Below, in pieces: positions 28,880-39,200 of a stretch of DNA of 64,000 bases. A program made the translations under genes and the position numbers. The notes under the pieces are model-generated. The model did not search any database. It was not told the origin of the DNA and was given only the letters and a program-made list of their open reading frames with translations. Origin of the DNA: Halanaerobium sp. MA284_MarDTE_T2 (GTDB lineage Bacteria > Bacillota > Halanaerobiia > Halanaerobiales > Halanaerobiaceae). The stretch covers positions 62,001 through 126,000 of the forward strand of contig NZ_QPJE01000002.1 in the NCBI RefSeq assembly GCF_003337245.1, read 5' to 3'. Each line of letters begins with the position of its first letter. The stretch's first letter is position 1.

Positions 28880-28969
28880 CGAAAAGTCTTAATCAGCAAT
28901 TTTTGAATTTCACAATCCCTATTATGATAAGAGTGTCAAATTGTTAAAATGACCAAAATTGACTTTTCG
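28880..28969. repeat. Inverted repeat between permease and deaminase genes
   Basis: CGAAAAGTC at 28880-28888 is complementary to GACTTTTCG at 28961-28969, with partly complementary AT-rich sequence between them. The layout resembles a short fold-back element. It might alternatively be an intercistronic structure. Confidence 0.4.
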
Positions 28970-29029
28970 CAGTTCAATCATTTGATTAAAAATCTAAATA
29001 ATTAAATATTAAAAGGAGTTATTTCTAAA

Positions 29030-29515
29030 ATGAGCTGGAAAGATCATACTTATTATTTAAAGGAAAGTATTAAAGAAGCAGAAGCTGCTGTAAAACATAA
29101 TAATATGCCTTTTGGAGCTATATTAGTTGATCAAGCTGGTAATATAATTTTAAGGCAGGAAAATATTGAAATAACTGAATCAGACTGTACTGGACATGCA
29201 GAGACTCAGCTCATGGTCCAGGCTTCAAAAAAATATGATAAAAAAATTTTGAAAGAATGTACACTCTATACAACAGTTGAACCTTGTGCTATGTGCTCAG
29301 GTGCAATCTATTGGGGAAATGTTGGTCGAGTGGTTTTTGGCCTTTCTGAAAAAAAATTATTAAAAATAACTGGAAATGATGAACAAAATCCAACCCTTGA
29401 TCTTCCCTGCAGAAAAGTCTTTCAGAGCGGTCAAAAAGATATTGAAGTAATAGGACCAATACCTGAATTAAAAACTGAATTAAGTCGATTTTATAAAGAC
29501 TTTTTTGGGAATTAA
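29030..29515 (+). CDS. Nucleoside/guanine deaminase
   Basis: A 161-residue zinc-dependent deaminase of the cytidine/deoxycytidylate superfamily. The zinc ligands lie in GHAETQLMV (about 55) and EPCAMCSGAIYWG (about 85). The C-terminal aromatic end (SRFYKDFFGN) resembles GuaD-type guanine deaminases rather than TadA. It follows a nucleoside-type ABC transporter and probably deaminates an imported purine. AGGAGTT precedes the ATG. Confidence 0.85.
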   Translation: MSWKDHTYYLKESIKEAEAAVKHNNMPFGAILVDQAGNIILRQENIEITESDCTGHAETQLMVQASKKYDKKILKECTLYTTVEPCAMCSGAIYWGNVGRVVFGLSEKKLLKITGNDEQNPTLDLPCRKVFQSGQKDIEVIGPIPELKTELSRFYKDFFGN

Positions 29516-29730
29516 AAAATATATATCAAAAAAACTTACTTGAACTTTTTACTCACCGAATTCAGCGTAAATTGTTTTCTATCATATTTGCAGGAAAGAA
29601 CTTCATATATCAAGAATAGTTATAATAGCTGCTATTTTAGGGAGTGTCAGGATGTCTGATTAAATATTTCAAATCGGTAATGACAAAGGTGGGAGATATT
29701 CAAGCAAACAACATTACCATAAATATAGTT
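29516..29730. other. Non-coding gap
   Basis: About 215 bp with no recognised gene, repeat or terminator. It separates convergent genes. Confidence 0.4.
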
Positions 29731-30940
29731 TTAAGTAATCTCAAAAATTTTTTCAGCTTTTTCAATTGCTTTAAGATAATCTTCAAAAATAAGACTGTGG
29801 TTTAAAGAAAAATTTTTTAGCTCTTTCCAGTTTGACTTTTCGTAAATCTCAATAATTTTTAAAACATCACCCAGTTTACCCTCTCCAGAAATTAAAGCCT
29901 CTTTAAATTCAGTTTTCATTGAAACCTGTTTAAGTATATCTTCTAGATCTCTATCCAAATAGGCATCAATTAAAGAAAACATCCCTAGTATAAATAAATC
30001 ATCTTCAATTTCTAAATGTGTTTTTAATGATTCAGCAAAATAGGCTCTAACTAATGAAGTTTTTAATAAGATATCTGGTTTATTACTGCTTAAATTTTTA
30101 AATGAATAAAGAAGACTCCATTTTTTGAGTCTATCTATTCCTAAAAGTACTATCCCCTGTCTTATAGAATTTATATTATAACCATAAGCAGCAGAATTTA
30201 CAAGTCTCAAAAGGCTGTAAGTCATAGATAAATCCTGTTTTATAATTTTCTCTATTTTTCGAAAATTCGGGTTATCTTTATTTAACTCTTTTAGTATACT
30301 ATTATAGCTCATCTGAAGAGGTTCCAGCTTTAAGAGGTTCCAGCTTTTTCCCGGATACAATATCAGGTTTTGTAAAATAAAAGCCCTGGTAATAATCATA
30401 ATTAAATTTTTTTGCCTCTTCTAAATCAGAATAATCTTCTATTTTTTCTGCTAAAAAATTTACCTGAGAATTATATTTGTTTCTTATCAGTTCCAGAGTT
30501 CTTTTTCTTTCTCTTTTAGTTGAATTTAAAAAATCAATTTTTATAATATCAGCTATTTTAATTAAATCAATTAGCGACTCTTTAAACTCAAAATCATCCA
30601 GCACTATTTTAAAGCCTTCGTTTTTTAATTCCCTGCAGATTTCTAAAATTTCAGAATCAACTTCAACATCTTCTAAAATTTCAATATAAATTGATTCACT
30701 TGACAGAATATCTGGTATTTTACTTTTAATCATTTTAGAGGTGAAGTTAATAAAAGCCGGTTTATCCTGAGTTAAATTACCAAGACCAATAGACTCTAAA
30801 CTATTTGTTATTACTTCTGCTGTAGCTCTTTCGCCATCATTAATTACATTTTTTTGGGAAGACCTAAATAATAATTCATAAGCAAATAATTTTTCCTTTT
30901 TATCAAGAATTGGCTGTCTTCCGACCATTATATTTTCCAA
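29731..30940 (-). pseudogene. EAL-HDOD signalling protein, frameshifted by a 16-bp tandem duplication
   Basis: Two overlapping frames together make one YuxH-like EAL-HDOD protein of about 398 residues. The N-terminal part (start TTG at 30940 after GGAGGTGG) has MVGRQPILDKKEKLFAYELL, LDDFEF, IKIDFL and LAEKIED. This is an EAL domain whose signature reads ELL, so hydrolysis of c-di-GMP is doubtful. The C-terminal part has the HDOD domain (RLVNSAAYGYNINSIRQGIVLLG). A perfect tandem duplication at 30316-30331 and 30332-30347 adds 16 bp and stops the first frame at GTSSDEL. Removing one copy restores KKLEPLQMSYNSILKEL. Confidence 0.88.
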
Positions 30941-30982
30941 TTATCCCACCTCCAATATTCCTAAATCTAATTTATATAATAT

Positions 30983-31062
30983 AAGGAGTTTCCCAAAATT
31001 TATTTTTACAGCTGTAAAAATAAATTTCGTCATCAATGATTAATTAAAATGATCACTTTTAA
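30983..31062. repeat. Fragment of the fold-back element
   Basis: GGAGTTTCCCAAAATTTATT, then a CAGCTGTAAAAATAAATTTCG-like stretch, corresponds to a diverged terminus of the 258-bp element. The core is lost. It lies between the EAL-HDOD and GGDEF genes. Confidence 0.45.
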
Positions 31063-31071
31063 TTAATTTTA

Positions 31072-32403
31072 TCAGCATCTACATCTATTTACAAATTTTT
31101 GCTCATACATCTTTTTATCAGCTTTATCATAACATTTTCTAATATTTTTAACACCATGATTCTCGCTGTTACAATCTGTTGCTTCATACCCCAATGCAGC
31201 ACTCAAAGGTTCAGGCAATTCTTCGTTTTTATTAACTTCTTCTATCCTATCCAGAATTCTTTCAGTTACCTCCTCAGCTGTATTACAATTAGTATCAGGC
31301 AGAATCACTACAAATTCATCTCCTCCTATTCTGGCAACAATATCTTCGGCTCTTAAACTGCTCTTTATAGCTTCTGCTGTTAATTTAATATACCTATCAC
31401 CCATACTGTGGCCGTAATTATCATTAATATCTTTCAATTTATTAATATCTCCAACGATAATACTGATCGGATATTTTCTGGAATTCTGGAGACGCTTAAG
31501 TTCTTCATTTAGAAATCTTCTGTTATAAAGACCGGTCAGTTCATCATGATTCGATAGGTATTCTATTTCTTCTGCTGCTCTTTTTTCCTGATCTATATCT
31601 ATATGAACTCCTACAATCCGAATGGCATTTCCAGCTTCATCTCTTTCAGTCACTTTTCCAATATCTCTAATCCACTTCCAGCTGCCTGACTTTGTTTTTA
31701 ATCGATGCTCATTATAATATTTTTCAGTTTTACCTTCTAGATGATTTTCTAAGTCTTTTAAAGCCTGTTCCTTATCATCAGGATGAACTAAATTAAGCCA
31801 GGTATTAAGGTTATTCTCCAGCTCAAAATGTTCATATCCCAGCATCCGGGCCCAGTTTTCATTAAAATGTACTGTATTATTTACAGCATTCCAATCCCAA
31901 ATACCAATATTACCACCAGAGACAGCTAATTCTAATCTCTCTTTTACCTCTTTTAATTCAAGTTCTTGTTTTTTACTTTCAGTAATATCATCAATCACAG
32001 CATAAATTAACTGATTATGTTCTTTATTTTCTAGCTCATGTTTTTGCTGTAGACGGTGAGAAATATCTATAATCTCAAAGATAATTTTCTCATCATCTAA
32101 TTGAGAGTAACGGAAATTAAAATATTTATAATCACCAGCAGCTGTTGTAATTTTATATGTTCTATCCTGAATATTATTTTCTATGTCATATTGAAAATAT
32201 TTTTTGGCTTTCTTCCTATATTCCTGATCAGGATAAGCTTTTTTGTACCAGTCTTCCATTGTTTTAATGTCATCCTCTGTATATCCAGTCATCTCTTTTA
32301 TAGTCTGGTTAGTAAATAAAAGCTGGCCCTGTTTATCAGCTATTACAATTCCGATTGATAACCTATCTATTAAACTCTCCATTAATTGATCATCTCTTCC
32401 CAT
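31072..32403 (-). CDS. Diguanylate cyclase with PAS domains
   Basis: A 443-residue predicted c-di-GMP synthase. Two PAS sensor domains (about 12-115, and about 150-275 with a PAC region) precede a GGDEF domain with intact RIGGDEFVVILP. An RxxD inhibitory I-site (RAED) lies five residues upstream of GGDEF. No membrane segment is visible, so it is cytosolic. The ATG at 32403 lacks a ribosome site. An 11-codon leader frame (ATG at 32414, after GAGGTGG) ends in a TAATG overlap with an in-frame ATG at 32382, which may be the real, coupled start. Confidence 0.9.
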   Translation of the reverse strand: MGRDDQLMESLIDRLSIGIVIADKQGQLLFTNQTIKEMTGYTEDDIKTMEDWYKKAYPDQEYRKKAKKYFQYDIENNIQDRTYKITTAAGDYKYFNFRYSQLDDEKIIFEIIDISHRLQQKHELENKEHNQLIYAVIDDITESKKQELELKEVKERLELAVSGGNIGIWDWNAVNNTVHFNENWARMLGYEHFELENNLNTWLNLVHPDDKEQALKDLENHLEGKTEKYYNEHRLKTKSGSWKWIRDIGKVTERDEAGNAIRIVGVHIDIDQEKRAAEEIEYLSNHDELTGLYNRRFLNEELKRLQNSRKYPISIIVGDINKLKDINDNYGHSMGDRYIKLTAEAIKSSLRAEDIVARIGGDEFVVILPDTNCNTAEEVTERILDRIEEVNKNEELPEPLSAALGYEATDCNSENHGVKNIRKCYDKADKKMYEQKFVNRCRC

Positions 32404-32653
32404 CGATTTTTCATAGATTTTCCACCTCAGACATCATTTTAGTGATAATACTTATATTATTGATTCTACATTAATCTTAAAAATCCTATATTTATTTCTT
32501 TAATTTGTCAAATTTTATATAAATAAGAAGTTCAGTGATAAACTGCAGCCTACAATTCACCAGATAAAAATTATTTTCAAAAAAAGCTTGACCTGGAGTT
32601 AACTCAAGGTGATAAACTATTAAATAAGAAAATTTGAAATGGAGGTCGTAAAA
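32404..32653. promoter_or_regulatory. Divergent intergenic region
   Basis: It lies between the GGDEF gene and the alcohol dehydrogenase, so both promoters lie here. I see no Rex-type TTGTGA-n6-TCACAA site. GGAGGT at 32640 fixes the dehydrogenase start. Confidence 0.4.
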
Positions 32654-33823
32654 ATGAGTTTTAGAATGGATATAGCAACAAAATTGTTATTTGGATCTGG
32701 ACAGCTGAATAATCTGCATCAAGAGGAATTACCTGGTAAGAAAGCTTTAATTGTTATCTCAAATGGAACTTCTGCCAAAAAATACGGTTATTTAGAAAAA
32801 ACAGAAGAACAGCTTAAAAAAGCTGGAGCAGAAACTGTTTTATTTGATCAGATAGAAGCAAATCCCTTAAAATCAACAGTTATGGCAGGTGCCAGAATGG
32901 CCGCAGACAATAATTGTGATTTTGTAGTGGCACTTGGTGGAGGAAGCAGTATGGACGCCGCCAAATCAATTGCACTGATGGCTGTTAATGAAGGTGATTA
33001 CTGGGATTATATTCCCGGTGGAACTGGTAAAGGTAAAGAAGTTAAAAATACTCCACTCCCTGTAGTTGCAATTACAACTACAGCTGGAACAGGATCCGAA
33101 GTTGATAGAGGAACTGTAATTACTAATTCAGAAACTAATGAGAAAATTGGATTTGTACATCCAGATCTTCTGCCTAAAATAGCAGTTGTTGATCCAGAAC
33201 TAATGACCACAGTCCCGCCAAAATATACTGCATTTCAGGGTTTTGATGCCCTATTTCACAGTATAGAAGGATATCTATCTAAATTTACCAATAAAATGAG
33301 TGATATGTATGCAATTACCGCTGTTAAAAATATAGCTGAAGGACTGCCAAAAGCTGTAGAAAATGGAGATAATCTGAAGGCAAGAGAAAAAGTAGCCTTT
33401 GCCAACACTTTATCCGGTTTAGTAATGGAAGTAGGTGCATTAACAAGTCAGCACTCTTTAGAACATGCAATGTCCGCTTTTCATCAGGAACTTCCTCATG
33501 GTTCGGGTTTAATTATGCTAAGCAGGGCATATTTTGGCAAAATGGTAGAGCGAGGAATTGCTGAAGAGAGATTTATTGAACTGGCAAAAGCTCTGGGAAA
33601 AGATGATGCCGAAAAAGCAGAAGATTTCCTTATCGCACTTGAACAGCTGCAGCAGAAATGTGGGGTAGCAGAACTTAAGATGTCTGATTATGGAATTAAA
33701 GAAGATGAATTTGAGGCAATGGCAAAAAATGCAAGAGAAACCATGGGAGCTCTTTTCCAGTGTGATAGAAGCGAATTAAGTTTAGAAGACACTGTAGATA
33801 TTTATCAAAAGGCCTATAAATAA
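32654..33823 (+). CDS. Iron-containing alcohol dehydrogenase
   Basis: A 389-residue group III dehydrogenase, probably NAD(P)H-dependent. The nucleotide-binding GGGSSMDAAKSIALM is near residue 95, and the metal-ligand region includes HSIEGYLSKF and HSLEHAMSAFHQELPHGSGL with the conserved histidines. The ATG at 32654 is chosen because GGAGGT (32640-32645) is the ribosome site and overlaps the upstream ATG at 32639. Alcohol or butanol formation in fermentation is typical; the substrate is not known. Confidence 0.92.
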   Translation: MSFRMDIATKLLFGSGQLNNLHQEELPGKKALIVISNGTSAKKYGYLEKTEEQLKKAGAETVLFDQIEANPLKSTVMAGARMAADNNCDFVVALGGGSSMDAAKSIALMAVNEGDYWDYIPGGTGKGKEVKNTPLPVVAITTTAGTGSEVDRGTVITNSETNEKIGFVHPDLLPKIAVVDPELMTTVPPKYTAFQGFDALFHSIEGYLSKFTNKMSDMYAITAVKNIAEGLPKAVENGDNLKAREKVAFANTLSGLVMEVGALTSQHSLEHAMSAFHQELPHGSGLIMLSRAYFGKMVERGIAEERFIELAKALGKDDAEKAEDFLIALEQLQQKCGVAELKMSDYGIKEDEFEAMAKNARETMGALFQCDRSELSLEDTVDIYQKAYK

Positions 33824-33869
33824 GGAGCTTTAATAAGTTCATAAATAACTATTTATGTAATCTTAATAA

Positions 33870-34073
33870 AAATTGAATTGGTATTTTTACTACCCTTTAT
33901 CACTGCTCATGCTTATAAACTGCCAGGGCCAGTTTTTTACCTTATGCATATACCGTTTTTTGATGGACTTATTTTGTGGACCACTGGGTGTGATAATTAT
34001 TCAGTTAATTTTAATTACAATAATAATAGTTTCTGTAAAAAAGTATTCAAACTATAAATTGGAGTTGAATTAA
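33870..34073 (+). pseudogene. Degraded small membrane gene, possibly an ECF transporter S component
   Basis: One frame reads VFLLPFITAHAYKLPGPVFY followed by LMHIPFFDGLI. Another frame carries on with GPLGVIIIQLILITIIIVSV. The L-P-G-P-V-F-x-x-MHIP pattern recalls ECF S-component proteins (GxGPVFLPMHIPVLL...LGP). The two frames join near 33975. There is no convincing start or ribosome site. A 66-codon open frame at 33873-34073 is therefore probably not a real gene. Confidence 0.35.
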
Positions 34074-34129
34074 AATACAGGTGTTAGAAAAAGAAATAAT
34101 AAAAAAATCTATTATAGGAGATGATAAAG

Positions 34130-35281
34130 ATGTTATACAGAAAAATGGGAAAAACAAATGAAAAGGTTTCTGTTTTAGGGTTTGGCTGTATGAGATTACC
34201 TGTTATTGATGGTGAGCAAACTAATATTGATGAGGAAAAAGCAACAAAAATGCTGAGATATGCAATTGATAACGGAGTAAATTATGTTGACACAGCATAT
34301 CCTTACCATGGTACAGGATTTGATAAACCAGGAGAAAGCGAGCCATTTGTAGCAAGAGCCTTAAAGGATGGTTATCGAGAAAAAGTAAATTTAGCAACAA
34401 AACTTCCAATCTGGTTAGTTCAAAGCAGAGAAGATATGGATAGATTATTGAACGAACAACTTGAACGCCTGGAAACAGATAAAATAGATTTTTATTTACT
34501 CCATTCATTAAATAAAAGCAGTTGGGAAAATTTAAAAAAATTAGGTATAGAGGAATTTTTAGATCAGGCTATAGAAGATGGTCGGATAAAATATGCTGGA
34601 TTTTCTTTTCATAGTGATATTAATTCCTTCAAAGAAATTGTGGATTCTTATGACTGGTCATTCTGTCAAATTCAATATAATTACTTAGATGAAAATTATC
34701 AAGCTGGCAGAGAAGGGTTAGAATATGCTGCTGATAAAGGGTTGGGTGTTGTAATTATGGAGCCTCTAAGAGGTGGCAATTTAGCAGGAGAAATACCAGA
34801 GGAAATTTTGAATAAATGGGAGGAAGCACCAATAAAAAGAACACCAGCCCAGTGGGCACTCAGATGGGTAATGAACCATCCAGAAGTTTCAGTAGTTTTA
34901 AGTGGGATGACCGCTATGGAGCATGTGAAAGACAATATTAATACTGCCCAAAGGGGAGAGCCTAATTCGCTAACTGAACAAGAAATTGAATTAGTTAATT
35001 ATGCCAAAAAAGTGTTTAAAGATAAAACAAAAATTAATTGTACCGGATGCAGGTACTGTATGCCCTGTCCACAAGGAGTTGATATACCATATAACTTTGC
35101 CATTTATAATAATGCTTATTTATTTAATGATATAGAGGGAGCCAAAACACAATATGAGATGTTTTTATCAGATGAAGCTAAAGCTGTAAACTGTATAGAA
35201 TGTGGAATTTGTGAGAGCCATTGTCCACAGGATATTCCTATTAGAAAAGAATTGAAAAATGTGAGAGCAGCTTTAGAATAA
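34130..35281 (+). CDS. Aldo/keto reductase with ferredoxin-like C-terminus
   Basis: A 383-residue protein. The N-terminal aldo/keto reductase barrel has VLGFGCMRLP, NYVDTAYPYHG with catalytic Asp/Tyr, TKLP and LLHSLN. After about residue 300 a [4Fe-4S] module follows: CTGCRYCMPCPQGVDIP and CIECGICESHCPQDIP. This belongs to the 4Fe-4S aldo/keto reductase group found in anaerobes. The ATG at 34130 is preferred because AGGAG abuts the upstream ATG at 34121. The substrate is unknown. Confidence 0.9.
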   Translation: MLYRKMGKTNEKVSVLGFGCMRLPVIDGEQTNIDEEKATKMLRYAIDNGVNYVDTAYPYHGTGFDKPGESEPFVARALKDGYREKVNLATKLPIWLVQSREDMDRLLNEQLERLETDKIDFYLLHSLNKSSWENLKKLGIEEFLDQAIEDGRIKYAGFSFHSDINSFKEIVDSYDWSFCQIQYNYLDENYQAGREGLEYAADKGLGVVIMEPLRGGNLAGEIPEEILNKWEEAPIKRTPAQWALRWVMNHPEVSVVLSGMTAMEHVKDNINTAQRGEPNSLTEQEIELVNYAKKVFKDKTKINCTGCRYCMPCPQGVDIPYNFAIYNNAYLFNDIEGAKTQYEMFLSDEAKAVNCIECGICESHCPQDIPIRKELKNVRAALE

Positions 35282-35365
35282 CTCAATAGTAAAAAAAGAT
35301 AAGAATTAGCAATAAAATAAAAGTAGTAATTAAATACAAAATTTTTTGAGCTAAAAAAGTCATTT

Positions 35366-35399
35366 AAGGAGTTTCCCAAAAAATGGAAACTCCTTTTTC
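35366..35399 (+). terminator. Terminator after the aldo/keto reductase
   Basis: An 11-bp stem AAGGAGTTTCC/GGAAACTCCTT with an 8-nt loop, followed by TTTC. The stem sequence equals the terminal motif of the fold-back element (GGAGTTTCC), so it may derive from one. Confidence 0.7.
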
Positions 35400-35567
35400 A
35401 ATATTTTTGATATATTTGATATAATATAATAGAATAGAATAAAGATATAAAAATATTTTTTAACATGTATTTTAAAGTCATAAATGATTTATATCTAATC
35501 ACATTCTAAATATTCTGATAATATTTTATCAGAATAAATAAATTATATTGAAAAGAGGTGATAGAAA

Positions 35568-35969
35568 ATGCAAATTTCCGAAGTTAGTGAAAGATTTGAT
35601 CTAACTAAAGATACTCTTCGCTATTATGAACGAGTTGGTTTAATTCCTGAAATCAGGCGCAACAGCAGTGGTAATCGTGATTATACAGAAGAAGACTGTA
35701 ACTGGATAGAATTTATTAAATATATGCGTGATGCCGGGCTTTCAATTGATACCTTAATTGAATATCTAAAGCTATACCAAAAAGGAGATTCTACTATTAA
35801 AGAAAGAAAAGAACTTTTGACTGAGGAAAGAGATAAACTTGCTGAAAAAATAAACAAAATGCAGCAAACACTTGAGCGTTTAAATTATAAAATAGATGTC
35901 TATGAAGAAAAAATTGTTAAAAGAGAAAAAGAATTAATAACCCGAAAAAAAGAATTAGAAACAATATAA
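35568..35969 (+). CDS. MerR-family transcriptional regulator
   Basis: A 133-residue MerR protein. The winged HTH is QISEVSERFDLTKDTLRYYE plus RVGLIPEIRRNSSGNRDYTEEDCNWIEFIKYMRDAGLSI. The long C-terminal coiled coil (about 80-133) ends without metal-binding cysteines. This architecture matches regulators of aldo/keto reductases and dehydrogenases that sense aldehydes or redox stress (AdhR-like). It may control the reductase upstream, but that is inference. It has an AGAGGTG ribosome site. Confidence 0.88.
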   Translation: MQISEVSERFDLTKDTLRYYERVGLIPEIRRNSSGNRDYTEEDCNWIEFIKYMRDAGLSIDTLIEYLKLYQKGDSTIKERKELLTEERDKLAEKINKMQQTLERLNYKIDVYEEKIVKREKELITRKKELETI

Positions 35970-36118
35970 TATTTACTATTATATTTAAAAATTTATAGAC
36001 TTCCCCACCAGGGTAAAAATTGATCTAAAATATACGCAAGTGCTGTTTTTCTTCAACATCTTGAATTTCCTTATTCATAAAATATATACCCCTTTCTAAA
36101 TTATTTATAATATTAAAA

Positions 36119-36143
36119 GGGCGGTACAATAAATCCACCGCCC
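36119..36143 (-). terminator. PFOR terminator
   Basis: A GGGCGGT/ACCGCCC stem with an 11-nt loop, followed by TTTTAAT on the minus strand, lies 60 bp past the pyruvate:ferredoxin oxidoreductase stop. Confidence 0.75.
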
Positions 36144-36202
36144 CATACAAATACTTTAGATCATAAATTATAATTATTTTTTATTAAGCTAAACAAGTTT
36201 AT

Positions 36203-39200
36203 TTACTCTTCTGGCTCATATGCTTTTACCAGGCGCTTGTAGGAATTATAGCGCTCTTTAGCATCTTCTTCAGCTCTTTCAAACAGCTCTTCAGCAATTT
36301 CCGGGAATGTCTTCTTAAGAGATGAAAATCTTACCTCACTTAATAAGTGTTCTCTGAAATTACCTTTAGGTTCTTTAGAATCTAGGCTGAATGGATTCTT
36401 ACCTTCATCCTGAAGTTCAGGATTAAAGCGATATAAGTGCCAGTAACCTGACTCAACAGCATTCTTCTCCTGTGATACACTACAGCTCATACCATCTTTT
36501 AATCCATGAGCAATACATGGAGCATAAGCTATAATTAGAGAAGGTCCAGGATAGGCTTCAGCCTCAGCGATAGCTTTGATTGCCTGATTCATATTTGCAC
36601 CAAGAGCAATCTGTGCTACATATACATAACCATATGTCATTGCCATCTGACCGAGATCTTTCTTTTTGATTCTCTTACCCGAAGCAGCAAACTTTGCAGC
36701 TGCAGCAGTTGGTGTAGCTTTAGAAGACTGACCACCGGTATTGGAATAAACCTCTGTGTCAAATACAAGTACATTTACATCATCACCTGATGCAAGTACA
36801 TGATCTAATCCACCATAACCAATATCATAAGCCCAGCCATCTCCACCGAAGATCCACTGAGATTTTTTAACAATAAATTCTTTTTTATCAACAATTTCTG
36901 CAATCACTTCATTGTCACTGTATTTAGCCAGAAGTGGCATCATTTTCTTTTTAAGTTCTTTTGTCCTTTCTCCATCCTGCATATTATCCAAGAATTCCTG
37001 CATTAACTCATTTAGTTCAGGGTCTAAATTAAGTTCAATTGCCTCCTGCATAAGATCGGCAATCTTATCTCTGATTTGTGCAGTAGCAAGATACATACCA
37101 TAGCCATATTCTGCATTATCTTCAAATAGGGAGTTGGCCCATGCAGGTCCCTCTCCTTCATCATTTGTAGTATATACAGAAACAGGAGCTGATCCACCCC
37201 AAATGGAAGAACAACCAGTAGCATTAGCTATTATCATTCTATCGCCAAATAACTGAGTTACCAGTTTAGCATATGCTGTTTCGCCACAGCCTGCACATGC
37301 CCCTGAAAACTCAAGCAGCGGCTGCTGGAATTGACTACCTTTTATATTGGTAACAGGCATCAGGTCATCTTTAACTGTTACTTCATGTCTAGCATATTCC
37401 CAGTTTTCTGCTTCTTTTTCTGCCATCTCTGCAAATGGTTTCATTTCGAGAGCATCTGCCGGACAAATGTCAGCACAAACTCCACAGCCAGTACAGTCAT
37501 AAGGACTTACCTGAATCTTATACTGGAGTCCTTCTAATTGTTTACCATTAGCATCAACAGTTACAAAACCTTCTGGAGCATTTGCTGCTTCTTCTTCATC
37601 AAGAAGGAAAGGTCTGATAACTGCATGGGGACAGGAAAGCGAACACTGGTTACACTGAATACAGGTATCGAAATCCCAGTCCGGAACATCGATCGCAATA
37701 CCGCGTTTTTCGTACTGTGATAGTCCTGGAGGGAAGTGTCCATCCTCACGTCCAACAAATGTACTTACAGGTAGACTGTCACCTTCCTGTTTATTAACAA
37801 CTTCAAGCACATTTTTTACAAATTCAGGTGCCTCTTTTTCTTCTTCTTTAACTGATTCCGCATCTGCCCAGTCAGCAGGAACATCAACTTTAACAAGTGC
37901 ATCTAATGCCTTATCTACAGCTTTATAGTTCATTTCTACAATTTTATCACCTTTATGACCATAAGTGTCTTTAATAGCATTTTTAAGATATTTAACAGCA
38001 TCATCAACTGGAATAATATCAGCCAGTTTAAAGAAAGCGGTCTGCATAACCATATTAATACGGCCGCCAAGGCCAACTTCTTGAGCAATCTTTACACCAT
38101 CAATAATATAAAAATTTATGTTATTTTCAGCAATAAATTTCTTCATTTCTGCAGGCAGATTTTCCTCAAGTTCATCTTCTGACCATCTGCAGTTTAATAG
38201 GAATGTTCCACCTTCTTTTAGATCTGAAACCATATCAAACTTATCTACATAAGATTCTTTATGACAGGCAACATATTCTGCTTTATCAATAAGATAGGTT
38301 GATTTAATTGGTTCATCACCAAATCTAAGGTGAGATACTGTTACACCACCAGATTTTTTGGAATCATATGAGAAATATGCCTGAGCATATTTATCTGTAT
38401 TGTCACCAATAATCTTAATGGCATTTTTGTTAGCACCAACAGTACCATCTGAACCAAAGCCCCAGAATTTGCAGCGCACTGTACCTTCAGGTGTTGTACT
38501 AATATGTTCTTTTATTTCTAAGTTAGTATGTGTTACATCATCAATAATACCGATAGTAAACCTGTCTTTAGGTTCTTCTTTTTTGAGATTCTCAAATACA
38601 GCATTAATTTGAGATGGAGTAGTGTCCTTGGAACTCAAACCATAGCGGCCGCCTACTATAACAGGTTTTTCTTTTCTGTCATAAAATAGAGATCTAACAT
38701 CTTCGTAAAGAGGTTCTCCAACTGCACCAGGTTCTTTAGTTCTATCTAATACAGCAATTTTCTTTGTTGTTTCAGGGAATGCTTTAAAGAAATATTTTTC
38801 AGAGAATGGACGATAAAGTCTAACTTTTATCAGCCCAACTTTTTCTCCCCGATTAACAAGATAATTGACTGTTTCTTCAATTGTATCTGTCACAGAACCC
38901 ATTGCAACTATAATGTATTCTGCATCCTCTGCACCAACATAATTAAATGGATGATATTCTCTACCTGTAATCTCGCTGATATCCTGCATATATTCTTCTA
39001 CAATATCAGGTACTGCCTCATAAAAACGGTTGGATGCTTCTCTAGCCTGAAAGAAAATATCCGGATTCTGAGCTGTACCTTTTGTAACTGGATGTTCAGG
39101 GTTTAAAGCTCTGTGCCTGAATTCACTTACTTTTCCATAGTCAACCAGTTCTGCCAGGTCATCATAATCCATAACCTCAATCTTCTGATACTCGTGAGAT

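Noticed and set aside
33873-34073. 66-codon plus-strand frame as an intact small membrane protein
   Set aside because: It has no ribosome site, and the recognisable motif continues across two frames, so a decayed gene is more likely.
36024-36078. A 17-codon minus-strand frame (MNKEIQDVEEKQHLRIF) with a GAAAGGGG ribosome-like site downstream of the PFOR terminator
   Set aside because: It is too short, unlike any family that I know, and has no terminator or conservation evidence. It may be a decayed gene start.
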